Source: an uncultured Ignavibacteria bacterium (GTDB taxonomy: Bacteria; Bacteroidota; Ignavibacteria; Kapaibacteriales; UBA961). Taken from it: a DNA stretch of 5,807 nt. The translations under genes were made by a program, and so were the position numbers. The notes under the pieces were generated by a model. It made no database searches. It worked only from the letters and a program-made list of their open reading frames with translations, and was not told the DNA's origin. Below are positions 5,427 through 5,807 of the stretch, one piece after another. Each line of letters starts with the position of its first letter. Within the stretch, counting starts at the first letter, position 1. The stretch is from contig CALMMI010000190.1 in assembly GCA_937868245.1 (NCBI GenBank), forward strand, positions 1 through 5,807. The letters run 5' to 3'.

Positions 5427-5807
5427 ATGAAAGAACTCTTAGATACAATCGTTAAAAATCCTCAACTCCACTCCAAATGGATAAATACCCTTTCGATGAT
5501 GGAAAACACAGGCGCAAAAAAGATTAAGAAATGCGAGCATCCTGTATTTGTAAGTGAAATGATCTTGAAACACGCCGCAGAGGAAGCGCGCCACGCCTAT
5601 TATCTGAAAAAGCAAATCAAAAAAGTACTGGATAATGAATGCAAGACCTATGAACGGAAGAACCTGCTCGCCCCCGCCCAAAGCAGTGCCTATTTGCAAT
5701 CGTTGGATATTTCGCTATGCCGCTATTTGCGGGATGAATTTAATCTAGAAGGCGCAAAACTAAAGTATGCAGCTTATTTACTTGTTACGTATGCAATAGA
5801 AGTACGG
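5427..5807 (+). CDS. Ferritin-like diiron protein, N-terminal part (runs off right edge)
   Basis: An open frame starts at ATG 5427 and reads 127 codons to the edge without a stop. I do not recognise a named family, but the pattern is that of a ferritin-like four-helix diiron protein. E26 lies in a helix (NTLSMMENTGAKKI). E53 and H56 form an ExxH motif in KHAAEEARHAYYLKKQI. E125 sits in YLLVTYAIEVR at the very edge. A second ExxH would be expected about 30 residues further on, outside the window. The protein is mostly helical and charged, with no signal peptide or membrane segment visible, so probably cytoplasmic. It lies 198 bases after bioA on the same strand, across an inverted repeat pair; cotranscription is uncertain. 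The leader is A-rich with no Shine-Dalgarno. GC is like bioA (131 of 300). It could be an oxygenase or oxidase, or an iron or peroxide protein; a biotin role is only a hypothesis from position. Confidence 0.75.
   Translation, partial: MKELLDTIVKNPQLHSKWINTLSMMENTGAKKIKKCEHPVFVSEMILKHAAEEARHAYYLKKQIKKVLDNECKTYERKNLLAPAQSSAYLQSLDISLCRYLRDEFNLEGAKLKYAAYLLVTYAIEVR

Noticed and set aside
5439..5699. Minus-strand open frame of 86 codons opposite the ferritin-like gene
   Set aside because: It is a shadow: the + strand frame shows ExxH and helical pattern and runs open to the edge. The minus frame has no recognisable feature.

Overview
The window holds the complete late biotin pathway of a bacterium, bioB-bioF-bioD-bioA, all on the + strand. 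The four genes cover KAPA synthesis, amination to DAPA, ring closure to dethiobiotin, and sulfur insertion. An incomplete gene lies at each end. On the left, on the minus strand and divergent from bioB, is the N-terminal part of a SIR2-like (NAD-binding) protein of the kind found in anti-phage defence. On the right, after bioA, is the start of a ferritin-like diiron protein that I cannot assign to a named family.

The protein flavour of BioB and BioA suggests Bacteroidota or a close relative. So do the A-rich leaders without clear Shine-Dalgarno sequences before bioB, bioF and the last gene, and the abundant short palindromic intergenic repeats. This is inference: no rRNA or other phylogenetic marker is present.

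Layout: SIR2-like gene (1-332, minus, continues off the left edge); AT- and C-rich spacer (333-596); bioB (597-1583); repeat-filled gap (1584-1891); bioF (1892-2989); repeat-filled gap (2990-3331); bioD (3332-3955) overlapping bioA (3948-5228) by 8 bases; repeat-filled gap (5229-5426); ferritin-like gene (5427 to the right edge). All three gaps after bioB, bioF and bioA carry an inverted pair of short repeats, from at least two families. Only bioD-bioA is tightly coupled.

BioF makes KAPA from pimeloyl thioester and alanine, BioA aminates it to DAPA, BioD closes the ureido ring, and BioB inserts sulfur. Genes that make the pimeloyl thioester (bioC with bioH/bioG, bioI, bioW or bioZ) are not in the window. 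That makes the diiron protein after bioA the most interesting unknown, though its link to biotin is only positional. Hand-counted GC differs strongly between neighbours: about 32% in the SIR2-like gene, 50% in bioB, 42% in bioF, 35% in bioD, 43% in bioA and 44% in the last gene.
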